Part shown: in pieces, positions 1 through 8,669 of the stretch
How the letters are laid out: the number at the start of each line of letters is the position of its first letter
Numbering within the stretch: position 1 is the first letter of the stretch
NCBI RefSeq assembly: GCF_003003055.1
Contig: NZ_PVTV01000015.1
Span: forward strand, 62,001-126,000
DNA: 64,000 bases
Origin: Jezberella montanilacus
GTDB lineage: Bacteria > Pseudomonadota > Gammaproteobacteria > Burkholderiales > Burkholderiaceae_B
Direction of reading: 5' to 3'
Notes under the pieces: generated by a model
What the model saw: only the letters and a program-made list of their open reading frames with translations
Database searches by the model: none
What the model was told of the DNA's origin: nothing
Position numbers and translations under genes: made by a program

Positions 1-1360
1 TATGGATGCTGCCTTTCGCCAGTAACGCGGCCAGCTCAGGAGTCATCCCCTCGAGACTGAGCAAATCCTGAGCCGTTTCGACACGCTCTTCTTGCGCAAT
101 GGCTTCGGTCAACAAAGCATTGCGTGCTCGGGTCCGCAATTCATTAATTGTGTCTTCATCGAAAGACTCAATCTCGAGCAATTCTTGCATTGGCACGTAA
201 GCGATTTCTTCAAGACCGGTAAATCCTTCATCGATCAAGATATCGGCAACCTCTTCGTCCACATCCAGCCGGGTCATAAACGTCGAACGCAAATTAGCCC
301 GTTCGACCTCTTGCCGATTTTGGCTTTCTTCAGGCGTCATAATGTTAATTTGCCAGCCAGTCAACTCGGACGCCAGACGGACGTTTTGACCTTTTGAGCC
401 AATTGCCTTGGGTAGATTTTCTTCGTCAACCACCACATCCATGGCGTGACGATCTTCGTCGACCACAATCGACTCAACGTTGGCTGGTGCCAGCGCACCA
501 ATCACGAATTGAGCTGGATCCTCAGACCACAACACAATATCGACTTGTTCGCCACCGAGTTCGTTACGAACTGCAGTGACACGCGAACCACGCATACCAA
601 CACAAGTGCCAATCGGATCAATGCGCTTATCGTAAGCAACCACAGCAATTTTTGCACGCACACCAGGATCACGGGCGGCACCCTTGATCTCAAGCAAGCC
701 CTGCTCGATCTCAGGCACTTCGTTTTCAAATAGTTGTTTGATAAATTCTGGCGCATTTCGCGACAAAATCACTTGCTGACCTCGTGCAGTCCGATCAACC
801 TTAAAGACCCAGGCGCGCACTCGGTCGCCAACGCGCAAGTTTTCTTTCGGGATCATTTCGCTGCGAGGCAAACGAGCTTCGATTTTGCCTGTTTCGACGA
901 TGGCATCGCCCTTGTCCATCCGCTTGATGGATCCGGAAATAATCAACTCGTTTCTGTCAAGAAAATCTGTCAGGACCTGTTCACGCTCTGCATCGCGAAT
1001 TCTTTGCAAGATTGCTTGCTTGGCAGCTTGTGCACCTATCCGACCAAATTCGATTGGCTCAAGCGGCTCTTCGATGTACTCACCGACTTCGATATCAGAC
1101 ACAACATCAAGCGCATCTGAGAGCATCTCTTCGCGATCAGGAGCCTGAAGACCAGCTTCATCGGGGACCACCAGCCAGCGTCGGAAGCCCTCATGATCGC
1201 CACTAAGGCGATCAACCGAGACGCGGATATCTGCGTCTTCTTTGAAACGTTTTTTCATGGCCGAGGCCAATGCCCCTTCCAGTGCATCAAAGACCACATC
1301 GCGCGTCACGTTTTTCTCGCGCGCTAAGGCATCAACCAACAGAAGAATTTCGCGACTCAT
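1..1360 (-). CDS. nusA: Transcription termination/antitermination factor NusA (C-terminus cut by window edge)
   Basis: NusA binds RNA polymerase and nascent RNA and controls pausing, termination and antitermination. About 453 codons are visible; the 3' end lies beyond the left edge. The translation shows the NusA N-terminal domain (start [18 protein letters not shown]), then an S1 domain, then two KH domains (signatures around [16 protein letters not shown] and [15 protein letters not shown]), then the start of the helix-hairpin-helix C-terminal region. The ATG at 1360 overlaps the rimP TGA by four bases (ATGA), so the two genes are translationally coupled. In this family infB normally follows, here outside the window. 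Function is secure from family knowledge; nothing unusual is seen in the protein. Confidence 0.97.
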   Translation of the reverse strand, partial: MSREILLLVDALAREKNVTRDVVFDALEGALASAMKKRFKEDADIRVSVDRLSGDHEGFRRWLVVPDEAGLQAPDREEMLSDALDVVSDIEVGEYIEEPLEPIEFGRIGAQAAKQAILQRIRDAEREQVLTDFLDRNELIISGSIKRMDKGDAIVETGKIEARLPRSEMIPKENLRVGDRVRAWVFKVDRTARGQQVILSRNAPEFIKQLFENEVPEIEQGLLEIKGAARDPGVRAKIAVVAYDKRIDPIGTCVGMRGSRVTAVRNELGGEQVDIVLWSEDPAQFVIGALAPANVESIVVDEDRHAMDVVVDEENLPKAIGSKGQNVRLASELTGWQINIMTPEESQNRQEVERANLRSTFMTRLDVDEEVADILIDEGFTGLEEIAYVPMQELLEIESFDEDTINELRTRARNALLTEAIAQEERVETAQDLLSLEGMTPELAALLAKGSIH

Positions 1361-1866
1361 CGCTTTTTACCCTTGAAATCCAAAACCGGATCCAGCTTAG
1401 CGCGCTCAACGTCAGAAAACTTGAACACGACTCGCCGGACTTCGCCTTTTTTTGCTTCAAAATCGACGCCAAACTCGAGATCGGTTTGCCCGGCCTCAGT
1501 TTTGGCACCTACCTCACTTGCGTCAACGGCTGTCAACACAAGCAAACCAGAAAAAACCTTTTGATTGTCCACTGCTTCACGCAGCTTTACCTCAATCCTT
1601 TCGCCGACGAATCGCTGAAAGTCTGCGTGCGTGCGCAACGGCCTGTCCACCCCGGGCGATCCAACCTCAAGGCGGCGATAATCGATATTTTCGACCTCGT
1701 AGACACGCGACAAGTGTTTTGATACCTGCTCGCAATCTTCGATACGCACGCCTTCAACTCGGTCTATGGTGATACGCAATAGACCAAGTGCCGCCCGCTC
1801 GACGTCAACAAGTTCGACATCCATCGATGCAAGGGCCTGCTGAGATAAACTAAATAGATCCGCCAT
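1357..1866 (-). CDS. rimP: Ribosome maturation factor RimP
   Basis: RimP assists late maturation of the 30S subunit. The 169-residue product has the typical two-domain RimP layout: an N-terminal alpha/beta domain with the conserved stretch [19 protein letters not shown] and the signature [15 protein letters not shown], then a small SH3-like C-terminal domain. The ATG at 1866 was chosen because it gives the usual N-terminus ([10 protein letters not shown]); an upstream in-frame ATG at 1905 would begin upstream of the terminator hairpin at 1873-1897. The start lies only six bases after that hairpin's T-run, and no strong Shine-Dalgarno is visible between them. It is coupled to nusA by a four-base overlap. 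Confidence 0.95.
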   Translation of the reverse strand: MADLFSLSQQALASMDVELVDVERAALGLLRITIDRVEGVRIEDCEQVSKHLSRVYEVENIDYRRLEVGSPGVDRPLRTHADFQRFVGERIEVKLREAVDNQKVFSGLLVLTAVDASEVGAKTEAGQTDLEFGVDFEAKKGEVRRVVFKFSDVERAKLDPVLDFKGKKR

Positions 1867-1872
1867 CGACTC

Positions 1873-1897
1873 AAAAAAAAAGGGCTGAAAACAGCCC
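1873..1897 (-). terminator. Intrinsic terminator/attenuator abutting rimP
   Basis: Read on the minus strand, a six-pair perfect stem (GGGCTG/CAGCCC, loop TTTT) is followed directly by nine T residues, the form of a Rho-independent terminator. The T-run ends six bases before the rimP ATG, so every transcript reaching rimP must read through it. It may end the scpB-rluB transcript, attenuate rimP-nusA-infB, or both. Confidence 0.8.
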
Positions 1898-1903
1898 GAT
1901 TGC

Positions 1904-1938
1904 AAAAAACAAATAAAAACCGAAGCGATTAAAGCTTC
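1904..1938 (-). terminator. Second, weaker terminator-like hairpin in the rimP leader
   Basis: On the minus strand a short stem (GAAGC, seven-base loop, GCTTC, extendable by two G-T pairs) is followed by a U-rich tract (TTTTTATTTGTTTTTT). It lies between the rluB stop and the hairpin at 1873-1897, giving two terminator-like structures in tandem. Stem stability is modest. Confidence 0.5.
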
Positions 1939-1947
1939 AAGCTCATT

Positions 1948-1956
1948 ATCTTAGCA
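1948..1956 (-). promoter_or_regulatory. Possible extended -10 promoter for rimP-nusA
   Basis: The minus strand reads TGCTAAGAT, an extended -10 form (TGN followed by TAAGAT), with only a poor -35 (AGATTT at 17 bases). If used, transcription would begin near 1941 and the leader would contain both terminator-like hairpins. This is inference from a short motif. Confidence 0.3.
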
Positions 1957-2010
1957 TATTTCCCAGCAAAAAATCTTGCCAGACCAATAAGTTACAGAAG
2001 CAAGCTCGGC

Positions 2011-3765
2011 TTACCGACCCCCGCGCGGCTTACTAAAACCGAGGCGTGACTCATGCGCCGAAGCGCCACTTGGCTGCCAATCGTCGCCTTTCGGCGCCGA
2101 CCGGGGCGCACCCGCTCTCGGACCTGTTGGGCCGCGACGCGGACCGGCTTTTGGCCCGTTCGCATTCGGCCCTTTTGCGGCCCTGGGTGGACGCCCATCC
2201 CCGCCAGCTGGCCTACCGGTGGGCTGTTGATTCGGTTGCTTATCAATACCAGCAAGTCCAGGCTGACCACCGCCAGGTTTACGCGGCTTGTGCGAAGGTC
2301 TTGGTTTGCGTGCGCCCGGTGGATTGCCGGAGGCAGCTGCCCCGTTACCCGCAGCACCCGCAGCAGCTGGGCCTCTGTTGCTTCGACCGCCGGCGCGTCC
2401 TTGTGGATGACCATTGGCATAGCCACCACCCACAGTAAGCGCAGCAGACGCAAACTCGCCACCTCGTGAAAAGCCACTAGGCTTGTCGCGTCCACCAGAA
2501 ATCTTGCCGCGGCGACCCAGTTTGGCCCCGTTCATACCGTTTTGCTCCATCGTGCCGAATCCCGGAGGCAAGGCACTATCGTGGGAGGCTGGCTGCCGAG
2601 GGCCACGCGAACGACCATCTCCGTCACCTTCCTCGCGCAACAGGCCCACCTGTACCATCAACGCTGTGACGAATTTTGGATCGAGCTCTTCCCAACGACC
2701 ACGACGTAAGGTTGTTGGCAAGACAATGTCACCAAAGCGGGTTCTGATCAAGCGGCTAACCGTTAATCCAACGGATTCAAACATACGTCTCACTTCACGG
2801 TTGCGCCCTTCGTTCAAGGTGACGCGATACCAGCGATTGCTCCCCTCGCCCCCGAGAAACTCAACCATACCAAAGCTCGCAAGACCATCCTCAAGCGTCA
2901 CGCCTTCCAGCAGTGCCTGACGTTGTTCAGGCCCCAACTCGCCCAACACGCGGACCGCATACTCCCTTTCATTGCCATAACGTGGATGTAACAGGCGATT
3001 CGAAAGATCGCCTGAGGTCGTGAGGATCAGAAGACCTTCAGTGTTTAAGTCGAGACGTCCAATGGAAAGCCATTTACCCACTTTCATCTTTGGCAAACGC
3101 GAAAAAACGTTAGCACGGCCACCTGGATCGTCATGGCTGACAATTTCGCCGGCAGGTTTGTGATAAAGAATGACGCGTGGTGGCTTGCGTTGATTCGTTC
3201 GAGTCACTGGCTTGCCGTTCACACGAACTTGATCGTTCGGGCCGACGCGCTGACCAATATGCGCTGGCTCGCTATTGACTGAAACCCGACCTGCCACGAT
3301 CAGTTCTTCCATTTCGCGGCGAGAACCTATCCCTGCGTCAGCCAAAACTTTATGAAGCTTAGGCATGAGTACGTCGCTGTTCAGGTATTTACCCAAACGC
3401 TGCTCGATTCGTTCTGCGCTACTTAAATAAGACAGGGCTTCTGTTGCTTCTTGCTCGCCGACAACAGGATCAATCTGCTCGGGGGAGGTATCTATGGCAA
3501 TAAAGGTCTGATCCTCTGTCTGATCGTCGGCAACAAATCCCGCGCCTTGTTCCGTGGGCACCGGCTCTGAGTGATCAGCCGAATTTGTCGCTTGTGCGTC
3601 TTGGGCATCAACATCAGGCCGACGGCGACGAAATGGCGTTCTTAATTTTCTGGCCCGAGGCTTAGCTGCGCGCGCCGCTTCGGGGGGCGCTGCTGAGTCA
3701 GGTGCCGCCGAAAGCTCAGCAGTCTGCTCGGATGTTTCATTACTGTTATTGTTTGTGTTCGTCAC
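2011..3765 (-). CDS. rluB: Ribosomal large-subunit pseudouridine synthase, RluB/RsuA family, with long basic low-complexity tail
   Basis: RluB-type enzymes isomerise a uridine of 23S rRNA to pseudouridine. The 584-residue protein has an acidic/Ala-rich N-terminal extension (about 1-130), an S4 RNA-binding domain (about 135-185), and the RsuA/RluB catalytic domain (about 195-370) with the active-site motif GRLDLNTEG, catalytic Asp at about 239. From about residue 380 to the end it is a Gly/Pro/Arg/Lys-rich, probably disordered tail, making it much longer than E. coli RluB. The start is a GTG at 3765 that overlaps the scpB TGA by four bases (GTGA). Family assignment is strong; RluB rather than RluE/F is inferred from the scpB neighbour and the S4 domain. 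Confidence 0.9.
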   Translation of the reverse strand: MTNTNNNSNETSEQTAELSAAPDSAAPPEAARAAKPRARKLRTPFRRRRPDVDAQDAQATNSADHSEPVPTEQGAGFVADDQTEDQTFIAIDTSPEQIDPVVGEQEATEALSYLSSAERIEQRLGKYLNSDVLMPKLHKVLADAGIGSRREMEELIVAGRVSVNSEPAHIGQRVGPNDQVRVNGKPVTRTNQRKPPRVILYHKPAGEIVSHDDPGGRANVFSRLPKMKVGKWLSIGRLDLNTEGLLILTTSGDLSNRLLHPRYGNEREYAVRVLGELGPEQRQALLEGVTLEDGLASFGMVEFLGGEGSNRWYRVTLNEGRNREVRRMFESVGLTVSRLIRTRFGDIVLPTTLRRGRWEELDPKFVTALMVQVGLLREEGDGDGRSRGPRQPASHDSALPPGFGTMEQNGMNGAKLGRRGKISGGRDKPSGFSRGGEFASAALTVGGGYANGHPQGRAGGRSNRGPAAAGAAGNGAAASGNPPGARKPRPSHKPRKPGGGQPGLAGIDKQPNQQPTGRPAGGDGRPPRAAKGPNANGPKAGPRRGPTGPRAGAPRSAPKGDDWQPSGASAHESRLGFSKPRGGR

Positions 3766-4469
3766 TTGGACTCCGGATTAACCTGACCAAATTGGTCGTC
3801 GGTCGCAAAAATAATTGGTTCTGCTGGCGAGTCAGCGGCATCTGTATGTGTGCCGGTGATAACCAACTCTGTTTCGTCTTGTTTAATATTCGCCGCTGCC
3901 ATGTCAGCAGCAGGTTCGCCTTCTATGTTCAGCGAACCCAGTGCCTCACCAATCTCAAGGGATCCCAGTGCAGGCAATTCATCCAACGCACGCAATCCCA
4001 AGTCATCGAGAAACTGCCGAGTCGTACCCAGCAATCCGGGCCGCCCAGGACCATCCCGGTGCCCTATCACCTCAACCCAACCTCTTTCTTCGAGCGTTTT
4101 GATGATCTGGGACGAGACTGTAACACCTCGGATGTCTTCGATGTCGCCTCGAGTCACTGGTTGACGCCAGGCAATAATGGCGAGAGTTTCCATCACAGCC
4201 CGTGAATATTTTGGTGCTCGCTCAATACTAAGACGCTGTAAATAAACTTGCATGCTCTCCCGGCTTTGAAAGCGCCAGCCGCTCGCAAGCTCAACGAGTA
4301 CCATGCCGCGATCATTCCAGGAAATTTGCAGTGACTCTAAAACTTCTCTGACTTCATGGTCAGCCAATGATTCATCATCGAACAGTTTTTTTAACTCTGA
4401 CATCGGCATTGGTGCACTTGCGCACAACAGCGCAGCTTCCAGTACCAGCAAGGCTTTGGGGTCATTCAT
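3762..4469 (-). CDS. scpB: Segregation and condensation protein B (ScpB)
   Basis: ScpB is the winged-helix kleisin partner in the SMC-ScpAB condensin that organises the chromosome. The 235-residue protein shows the family's two winged-helix regions: an N-terminal one ([14 protein letters not shown]) and the conserved central block [20 protein letters not shown] leading to GRPGLLGTT. The last 60 or so residues are acidic and poorly conserved. It overlaps rluB by four bases, the usual scpB-rluB pairing. No scpA is in the window, and the gene upstream is the divergent tRNA. The start at 4469 is an ATG with a purine-rich upstream stretch. Confidence 0.94.
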   Translation of the reverse strand: MNDPKALLVLEAALLCASAPMPMSELKKLFDDESLADHEVREVLESLQISWNDRGMVLVELASGWRFQSRESMQVYLQRLSIERAPKYSRAVMETLAIIAWRQPVTRGDIEDIRGVTVSSQIIKTLEERGWVEVIGHRDGPGRPGLLGTTRQFLDDLGLRALDELPALGSLEIGEALGSLNIEGEPAADMAAANIKQDETELVITGTHTDAADSPAEPIIFATDDQFGQVNPESK

Positions 4470-4503
4470 CAGGTTCTTCTTTCCTTTTTAGCGCGACGTC
4501 CAT

Positions 4504-4532
4504 TTGCGAAGACACGCTAGATAAGCTATACT
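4504..4532 (+). promoter_or_regulatory. Sigma-70-type promoter of the initiator tRNA
   Basis: TTGCGA at 4504-4509 and TATACT at 4527-4532 are separated by exactly 17 bases, 12 bases before the first tRNA base. It is one of the few near-consensus promoters in the window, as expected for a stable-RNA gene. Confidence 0.75.
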
Positions 4533-4544
4533 CTTTTTCTCAGA

Positions 4545-4621
<77 letters not shown>

Positions 4622-4632
4622 AAATACAACTT

Positions 4633-4672
4633 CTGGTCGATCGCAAAATCTGCGCTCGGCCAGTTTTGTTTT
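4633..4672 (+). terminator. Rho-independent terminator of tRNA-fMet
   Basis: A 13-position stem (4633-4645 with 4651-4663, one mismatch and one G-U pair, five-base loop) is followed by TTTTGTTTT. It begins 11 bases after the tRNA CCA end. Confidence 0.85.
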
Positions 4673-4922
4673 CAGGGCTTGAACTTTGAGGACTTAAAAG
4701 TCAAATCAACAGATTCAAGTCAAAAAATTCGAGTCAGCACTCAAAAACAATTTGGCTAGATCAATCAGATTGGGCGTTGTTTCTGTATCGCCTGACCAGC
4801 ACGCAAGACTGGTACAAGTGCGCGTTTCATTGCAGTGACTTGTGTAAATATGGCAATTTAGAAACGCGAGACCCTAGCGTTAAGCACAAAAACTAAATAA
4901 CGGTAAGGGATCAACAACACAC
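4673..4922. other. Non-coding gap without recognised features
   Basis: About 250 A/T-rich bases between the tRNA terminator and the 3' end of the CobW-like gene. I see no convincing ORF, RNA or strong dyad, only short imperfect repeats (ATTCAAGTCA and ATTCGAGTCA near 4715-4737) and a five-base inverted repeat AACGC/GCGTT at 4863-4881. No copy of the tRNA 3' end, which would mark an integration site, was noticed here. Confidence 0.5.
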
Positions 4923-5411
4923 TTAGTGTAACGTATGAAGCAGCATCTCTTCAACACCCTGCATAGAACTAGGGTCAGTTAATGACTCTGCCAGTGCCGC
5001 ACCAGCGGATGCCACCCGAACATCTAAGGTGCCAGCATAACGATACCGTTGTCCCAAAAATGGGGTGTGCTTGAGAGTAAATTTAATGTTTTCGGGGTCA
5101 GCCTGCCCGGACAGGACGACCACACCAGCAAGCTTGCGACTTTTATTTGCTAATGCTTGAAAAAATATACGCCGCAAATGATCGCCCAGGGCACTGTTTA
5201 AACCACAACACAGGCAAGACCCATCGCTGTTTGAACTTACTAACCGGGGCACGTACAAATAACGATCTCCCCCAGCCAAGGAGCAAAATTCTAATATATC
5301 GCTAATGATAATGATTTGATTGAGGCTCGCTTGCCGCTGGAGATTGCTCAGGACCGTTGCGCATGCGCTTTCGTCCAGCAACACCAACGCGATGGGAATC
5401 CGGCTGGGCAT
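4923..5411 (-). CDS. CobW/COG0523-like protein lacking the P-loop
   Basis: A 162-residue protein if translated from the ATG at 5411, just after the enoyl-CoA hydratase stop; the longer frame to 5537 would run inside that gene. Residues about 65-75 carry a Cys-x-Cys-Cys motif (SCLCCGLNSALGDHL) very like the metal-binding CxCC of CobW/COG0523 GTPases, followed by a helix and a strand (KLAGVVVLSG) as in that fold. The N-terminus (IALVLLDESACATVLSNL) sits where those proteins have a GxxxxGKT P-loop but lacks the Gly-Lys-Thr, and the C-terminal CobW domain is missing. It may be a degenerate, non-GTP-binding relative. Its role is unknown. Confidence 0.6.
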   Translation of the reverse strand: MPSRIPIALVLLDESACATVLSNLQRQASLNQIIIISDILEFCSLAGGDRYLYVPRLVSSNSDGSCLCCGLNSALGDHLRRIFFQALANKSRKLAGVVVLSGQADPENIKFTLKHTPFLGQRYRYAGTLDVRVASAGAALAESLTDPSSMQGVEEMLLHTLH

Positions 5412-5415
5412 CTGG

Positions 5416-6213
5416 TTAATCTTGTGATTTGGCAGGCCACTGAAACATGGGTGGTTCTTTAGACAAGAAACGAGCGACTGCCTGTGCGTGCCAATCACTC
5501 GTGCGTGCGATTCCTTGAGCAGCAGCTTCAATATCAATCATTGCGTCCAGCGAAGTATTCAAGGACACGTTTAAGGCGCGCTTCATCAAGCCAAGCGAGG
5601 ACGGTGAAGCTGAAGCGAAACATTGTGCAATCTGTTTCGCACGATCTAATGCCCCATCAATGGCTGTAATTTCGGTCACGATACCCAAGTGATGAGCCTC
5701 TTCAGGACCGAGCTCGCGACCAGAGAAACAAAGTTCTTTGGCACGTTGAATGCCTACAATCCGCGGCAAGGTATAAAAAGCAGCACAGTCTGGGACCAGC
5801 CCAAGTCGAACAAACGACATACAAAAGCGGCTACCCGGCTCAGCAAGGACCATATCGGCAGTTAAGGCGAGACTAAAGCCTGCGCCAAATGCCGGGCCTC
5901 GCACAGCGGCGATCACGGGAACTTCGAGCCTAAGAATGGTTTCAATCCAGGACAAATAATTAAAGCGCATTCTGTCTCGACCCGTTTCAGAGTTACCGGC
6001 AGCAGACATCATGTTGCTAATATCGCCACCGGCACAAAACGCACCGCCCGCGCCAGTAATCACCAGCGCGCGCAAATCTCGTTGCTGGGCGAGATCCGCC
6101 AATAATATTTGAAGCTCTGTCGCCATCACTTGATCGATTGCGTTCTTGCGCGCTGGCCTGTTCAGCGTCAAAACGCCTACGCCATTGTCGAACTCGTATT
6201 GAATCGCTTGCAT
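5416..6213 (-). CDS. Enoyl-CoA hydratase/isomerase family protein
   Basis: A crotonase-fold enzyme acting on acyl-CoA thioesters, probably hydrating or isomerising an enoyl-CoA. From the ATG at 6213 it has 265 residues, the usual family length. Visible signatures are LTLNRPARKNAID at the N-terminus, the oxyanion-hole region GAGGAFCAGGDI and the second loop VRGPAFGAGFSLALTADM. The start was chosen by a CAGGAG Shine-Dalgarno six bases upstream and by the typical N-terminus MQAIQYEF; the frame stays open to 6312. The CobW-like gene follows after a few bases and is probably co-transcribed. The exact substrate cannot be told from the sequence. Confidence 0.88.
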   Translation of the reverse strand: MQAIQYEFDNGVGVLTLNRPARKNAIDQVMATELQILLADLAQQRDLRALVITGAGGAFCAGGDISNMMSAAGNSETGRDRMRFNYLSWIETILRLEVPVIAAVRGPAFGAGFSLALTADMVLAEPGSRFCMSFVRLGLVPDCAAFYTLPRIVGIQRAKELCFSGRELGPEEAHHLGIVTEITAIDGALDRAKQIAQCFASASPSSLGLMKRALNVSLNTSLDAMIDIEAAAQGIARTSDWHAQAVARFLSKEPPMFQWPAKSQD

Positions 6214-6366
6214 TGCGTGCTCCTGATTGAACAAAACAACGAGGGTAAAAGACTGTCGAAGGAGCATAGCAGACGCAACCGAACACTGCTCGGTGCAGAT
6301 ATTTACCATCACATCGAGGGGTGCAGTGTGGTAGATTTTTGAAACTTATCACCCAGACTACACGCC

Positions 6367-7062
6367 ATGATCAAAAACACAGAACAAGAAATCGTCGATC
6401 GCGCGATCACCTCTAGACATTCAATGCGCGCCTTTCTGCCCACGACAGTGGCGCGAGAGGACATTGAGTTAATGCTCGAGGTAGCGGCCCGAGCACCCTC
6501 TGGCTCGAACACACAACCATGGAAAGCCTACGTGCTGACCGGGAATATCAAACAGCGGTTATCAAGCGAAATTTTAGTGACGCTGGCAGATCCTGCTAAA
6601 GCGGACGAGATCACCGAAGAGTACCGCTACTATCCCCATAACTGGGTCTCACCGTACATTGATCGCAGGCGCAAAGTGGGCTTCGGCCTTTACAATTTGC
6701 TGGGACTGGGTCGAGATGACAAGGCGGCTATGCAAGCGCAGCATGAACGCAACTTTATATTTTTTGACGCGCCGGTTGGAATTATTTTCACGATCGATCG
6801 CACGATGAATACAGGCTCTTGGTTGGATTTTGGTTGTTTCTTGCAAAGCTTCATGGTTGCCGCGCGCGGCCGAGGTTTAGACACCTGTGCACAAGCAGCA
6901 TTCAATCGATTTCATCAAACGATTCGGCGAGTGACAGGAATCCCTGAAACCGAAGTTATTATGTGCGGTCTTGCACTGGGCTACGCGGACATGTCTAAAA
7001 TCGAGAACAGTCTGATTAGCGAGCGCGAACCTGTTTCTGAGTTTGCGAAATTTCTCGAATAG
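6367..7062 (+). CDS. Nitroreductase family FMN protein
   Basis: A 231-residue flavoprotein of the NfsB-like nitroreductase family, which uses FMN and NAD(P)H to reduce nitro compounds, quinones or flavins. The N-terminal RHSMRAFLPTTVARED and APSGSNTQPW are the conserved FMN-binding segments, and a Gly-rich stretch near the C-terminus (VIMCGLALGYAD) completes the fold. It is transcribed divergently from the enoyl-CoA hydratase. No strong promoter or operator was identified in the 150-base spacer. Physiological substrate unknown. Confidence 0.87.
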   Translation: MIKNTEQEIVDRAITSRHSMRAFLPTTVAREDIELMLEVAARAPSGSNTQPWKAYVLTGNIKQRLSSEILVTLADPAKADEITEEYRYYPHNWVSPYIDRRRKVGFGLYNLLGLGRDDKAAMQAQHERNFIFFDAPVGIIFTIDRTMNTGSWLDFGCFLQSFMVAARGRGLDTCAQAAFNRFHQTIRRVTGIPETEVIMCGLALGYADMSKIENSLISEREPVSEFAKFLE

Positions 7063-7149
7063 TTGCCATCGAATCAGTACCAAACCTGTTGACGACTTAT
7101 GCAATACACACCAAATCCTTAGTTACCTATCCTCACAAGGCGCACGACG

Positions 7150-7830
7150 ATGACTAGTATTTCTCTCTCTCTGACCGATTTTTGGATTCCGCTCCTTCAG
7201 ATCATCGGTGTCAATATCGTTTTATCTGGCGATAACGCGGTTGTCATTGCGATGGCAGCTCGTTCGCTGGCTCCCGATCAACAGAAAAAAGCGATTTTCT
7301 GGGGATCCGGCGCAGCAATTGTGATGCGCATACTGTTAACGATTTTCGCAGTCAAATTACTCGTGTTGCCTTACCTAAAGCTCGTAGGGGCTGCTCTGTT
7401 GCTATGGATCGGTTATTCGTTATTAGCAGGCGGAGATGATGAAGAAATTGACAGTAGTGACCACCTCTTGACTGCCATCAAAACCATCCTGCTTGCAGAT
7501 CTGGTGATGAGTCTCGACAATGTAATTGGCGTTGCCGCAGCGGCGAAAGGAAGCACGTTTTTACTTGTTGCCGGGCTTGCAATCAGCATCCCACTGGTCA
7601 TTTTCGGTGCCTCAATGCTGTTAAAAGTAATGGAAAGATTCCCCCTCATCATTACAGTGGGTGGCGGACTACTTGGATGGATTGCAGGTGACATGGCAGT
7701 CAATGACCCGGCCATTAAAGACTGGGTGGACACGACCGTGCCGCACTTGCACGAGGCGGCGCCCGTGCTCGGCGTACTCATCGTTCTGGTTACTGGAAAA
7801 TTTTTAAGTAAATCATCCCCTGCGGAGTGA
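7150..7830 (+). CDS. TerC-family integral membrane protein (YjbE-type)
   Basis: A 226-residue membrane protein of the TerC superfamily, whose members include Mn2+ exporters and proteins linked to metal loading of exported enzymes. It has about seven hydrophobic segments and the two acidic motifs typical of the family: IVLSGDNAVVIAMAAR near residue 25 and LADLVMSLDNVIGVAAAA near residue 120, whose Asp and Asn residues lie in the membrane. Its 3' end overlaps the convergent paralogue by 18 bases. I looked for a yybP-ykoY manganese riboswitch in the 87-base upstream spacer and did not see one. Function as a metal exporter is inferred from the family. Confidence 0.88.
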   Translation: MTSISLSLTDFWIPLLQIIGVNIVLSGDNAVVIAMAARSLAPDQQKKAIFWGSGAAIVMRILLTIFAVKLLVLPYLKLVGAALLLWIGYSLLAGGDDEEIDSSDHLLTAIKTILLADLVMSLDNVIGVAAAAKGSTFLLVAGLAISIPLVIFGASMLLKVMERFPLIITVGGGLLGWIAGDMAVNDPAIKDWVDTTVPHLHEAAPVLGVLIVLVTGKFLSKSSPAE

Positions 7831-8484
7831 TCGCAAGCAACGTGCAAATAACCAGACCAGTGCAGCAAAACCAACTTCGATAAACTTGGACCAGTCATTT
7901 AATGGCTGGATCCAAGTTTCGATTAAAGGTTCATCAACAATCATGCTTGCTGCTGTCCATGCCAGTACGACCGCACCAAGATCGATCACGGCTGGATGAC
8001 GCTCAATCAGTTTTAGGACGAGACCACTGCACCAGACGACGATTGGGATGCTGATAACCAGTCCCAGCCCGACCAGTAAAAAACTGCCATGAGAGGCGCC
8101 AGCCACGCCGAGCACGTTATCCACACCCATGACGGCGTCGGCAATAACGATGGTCCTCATTGCCGCCCAGAAACCAACTGATTGATCTTGAGCATGTTCA
8201 TGACTGTCGTCTTGTGTCATCAGTTTGACTGCAATCCAGACGAGTATCAGGCCACCGGCGAGCATGACCCCTGGCACCTTTAGTAACCAAACGACCCCTA
8301 CCGTCATGACGCTACGAACCACAATAGCGCCAACTGTTCCCCAAAAAATAGCCTTGCGCTGTTGCGCTTTGGGCAGATTTCTCGCGGCCAGAGCGATGAC
8401 CAACGCATTATCGCCAGCCAACACCAGGTCGATCAAAATAATCGCACCCAGAGCGCTGAAAAACTCAATCGACCACAAATCCAT
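7813..8484 (-). CDS. TerC-family integral membrane protein, second copy
   Basis: A 223-residue paralogue of the preceding gene on the opposite strand. It carries the same paired motifs, LVLAGDNALVIALAARNLP near residue 22 and IADAVMGVDNVLGVAGAS near residue 115, with a His/Asp-rich cytoplasmic loop between them (DDSHEHAQDQ) that could contact metal. The TGA at 7815-7813 lies inside the last codons of the convergent gene. The two proteins resemble each other along their whole length but are clearly diverged, so this is an old inverted duplication or two separate acquisitions. The start at 8484 is an ATG. Confidence 0.88.
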   Translation of the reverse strand: MDLWSIEFFSALGAIILIDLVLAGDNALVIALAARNLPKAQQRKAIFWGTVGAIVVRSVMTVGVVWLLKVPGVMLAGGLILVWIAVKLMTQDDSHEHAQDQSVGFWAAMRTIVIADAVMGVDNVLGVAGASHGSFLLVGLGLVISIPIVVWCSGLVLKLIERHPAVIDLGAVVLAWTAASMIVDEPLIETWIQPLNDWSKFIEVGFAALVWLFARCLRSLRRG

Positions 8485-8591
8485 GTAAACCTCAGTTAGC
8501 TATCTAATCAATTCATGCGCGCGCAATAAAAACCTTTTGGCTACGCAATCACGCAACAGGCCTGACGTACTACTTTAAAGCGAATACATAG

Positions 8592-8650
8592 ATAAAGCGA
8601 TTCATGTTGCAATACGCAACACTTTATCCAACAATGTAAGACTTCTTACA
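8592..8650. promoter_or_regulatory. Two inverted repeats between terC-2 and dinB
   Basis: TGTTGC-AATAC-GCAACA (8605-8621) is a perfect dyad flanked by ATAAAG and CTTTAT, and TGTAAGA-CT-TCTTACA (8635-8650) is a second perfect dyad ending 20 bases before the dinB start. Neither matches a LexA box. They may be operators for dinB, for the divergent TerC gene, or mRNA leader hairpins. Confidence 0.4.
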
Positions 8651-8669
8651 ACCGCGTAGGCTCTGACCC

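Noticed and set aside
92-1206. Several forward-strand ORFs of 60-130 codons
   Set aside because: They lie antisense to the well-supported nusA gene, with no ribosome-binding sites and no family resemblance.
2046-2495. ORFs within the rluB tail on both strands (up to 167 codons)
   Set aside because: They arise from the G/C-rich low-complexity tail of rluB; their products are biased in composition and lack recognisable domains.
7063-7149. yybP-ykoY manganese riboswitch before the TerC gene
   Set aside because: The spacer is only 87 bases and I could not find the conserved loop sequences.
8485-8669. LexA box upstream of dinB
   Set aside because: No CTGT-N8-ACAG-like sequence was seen; only unrelated dyads are present.
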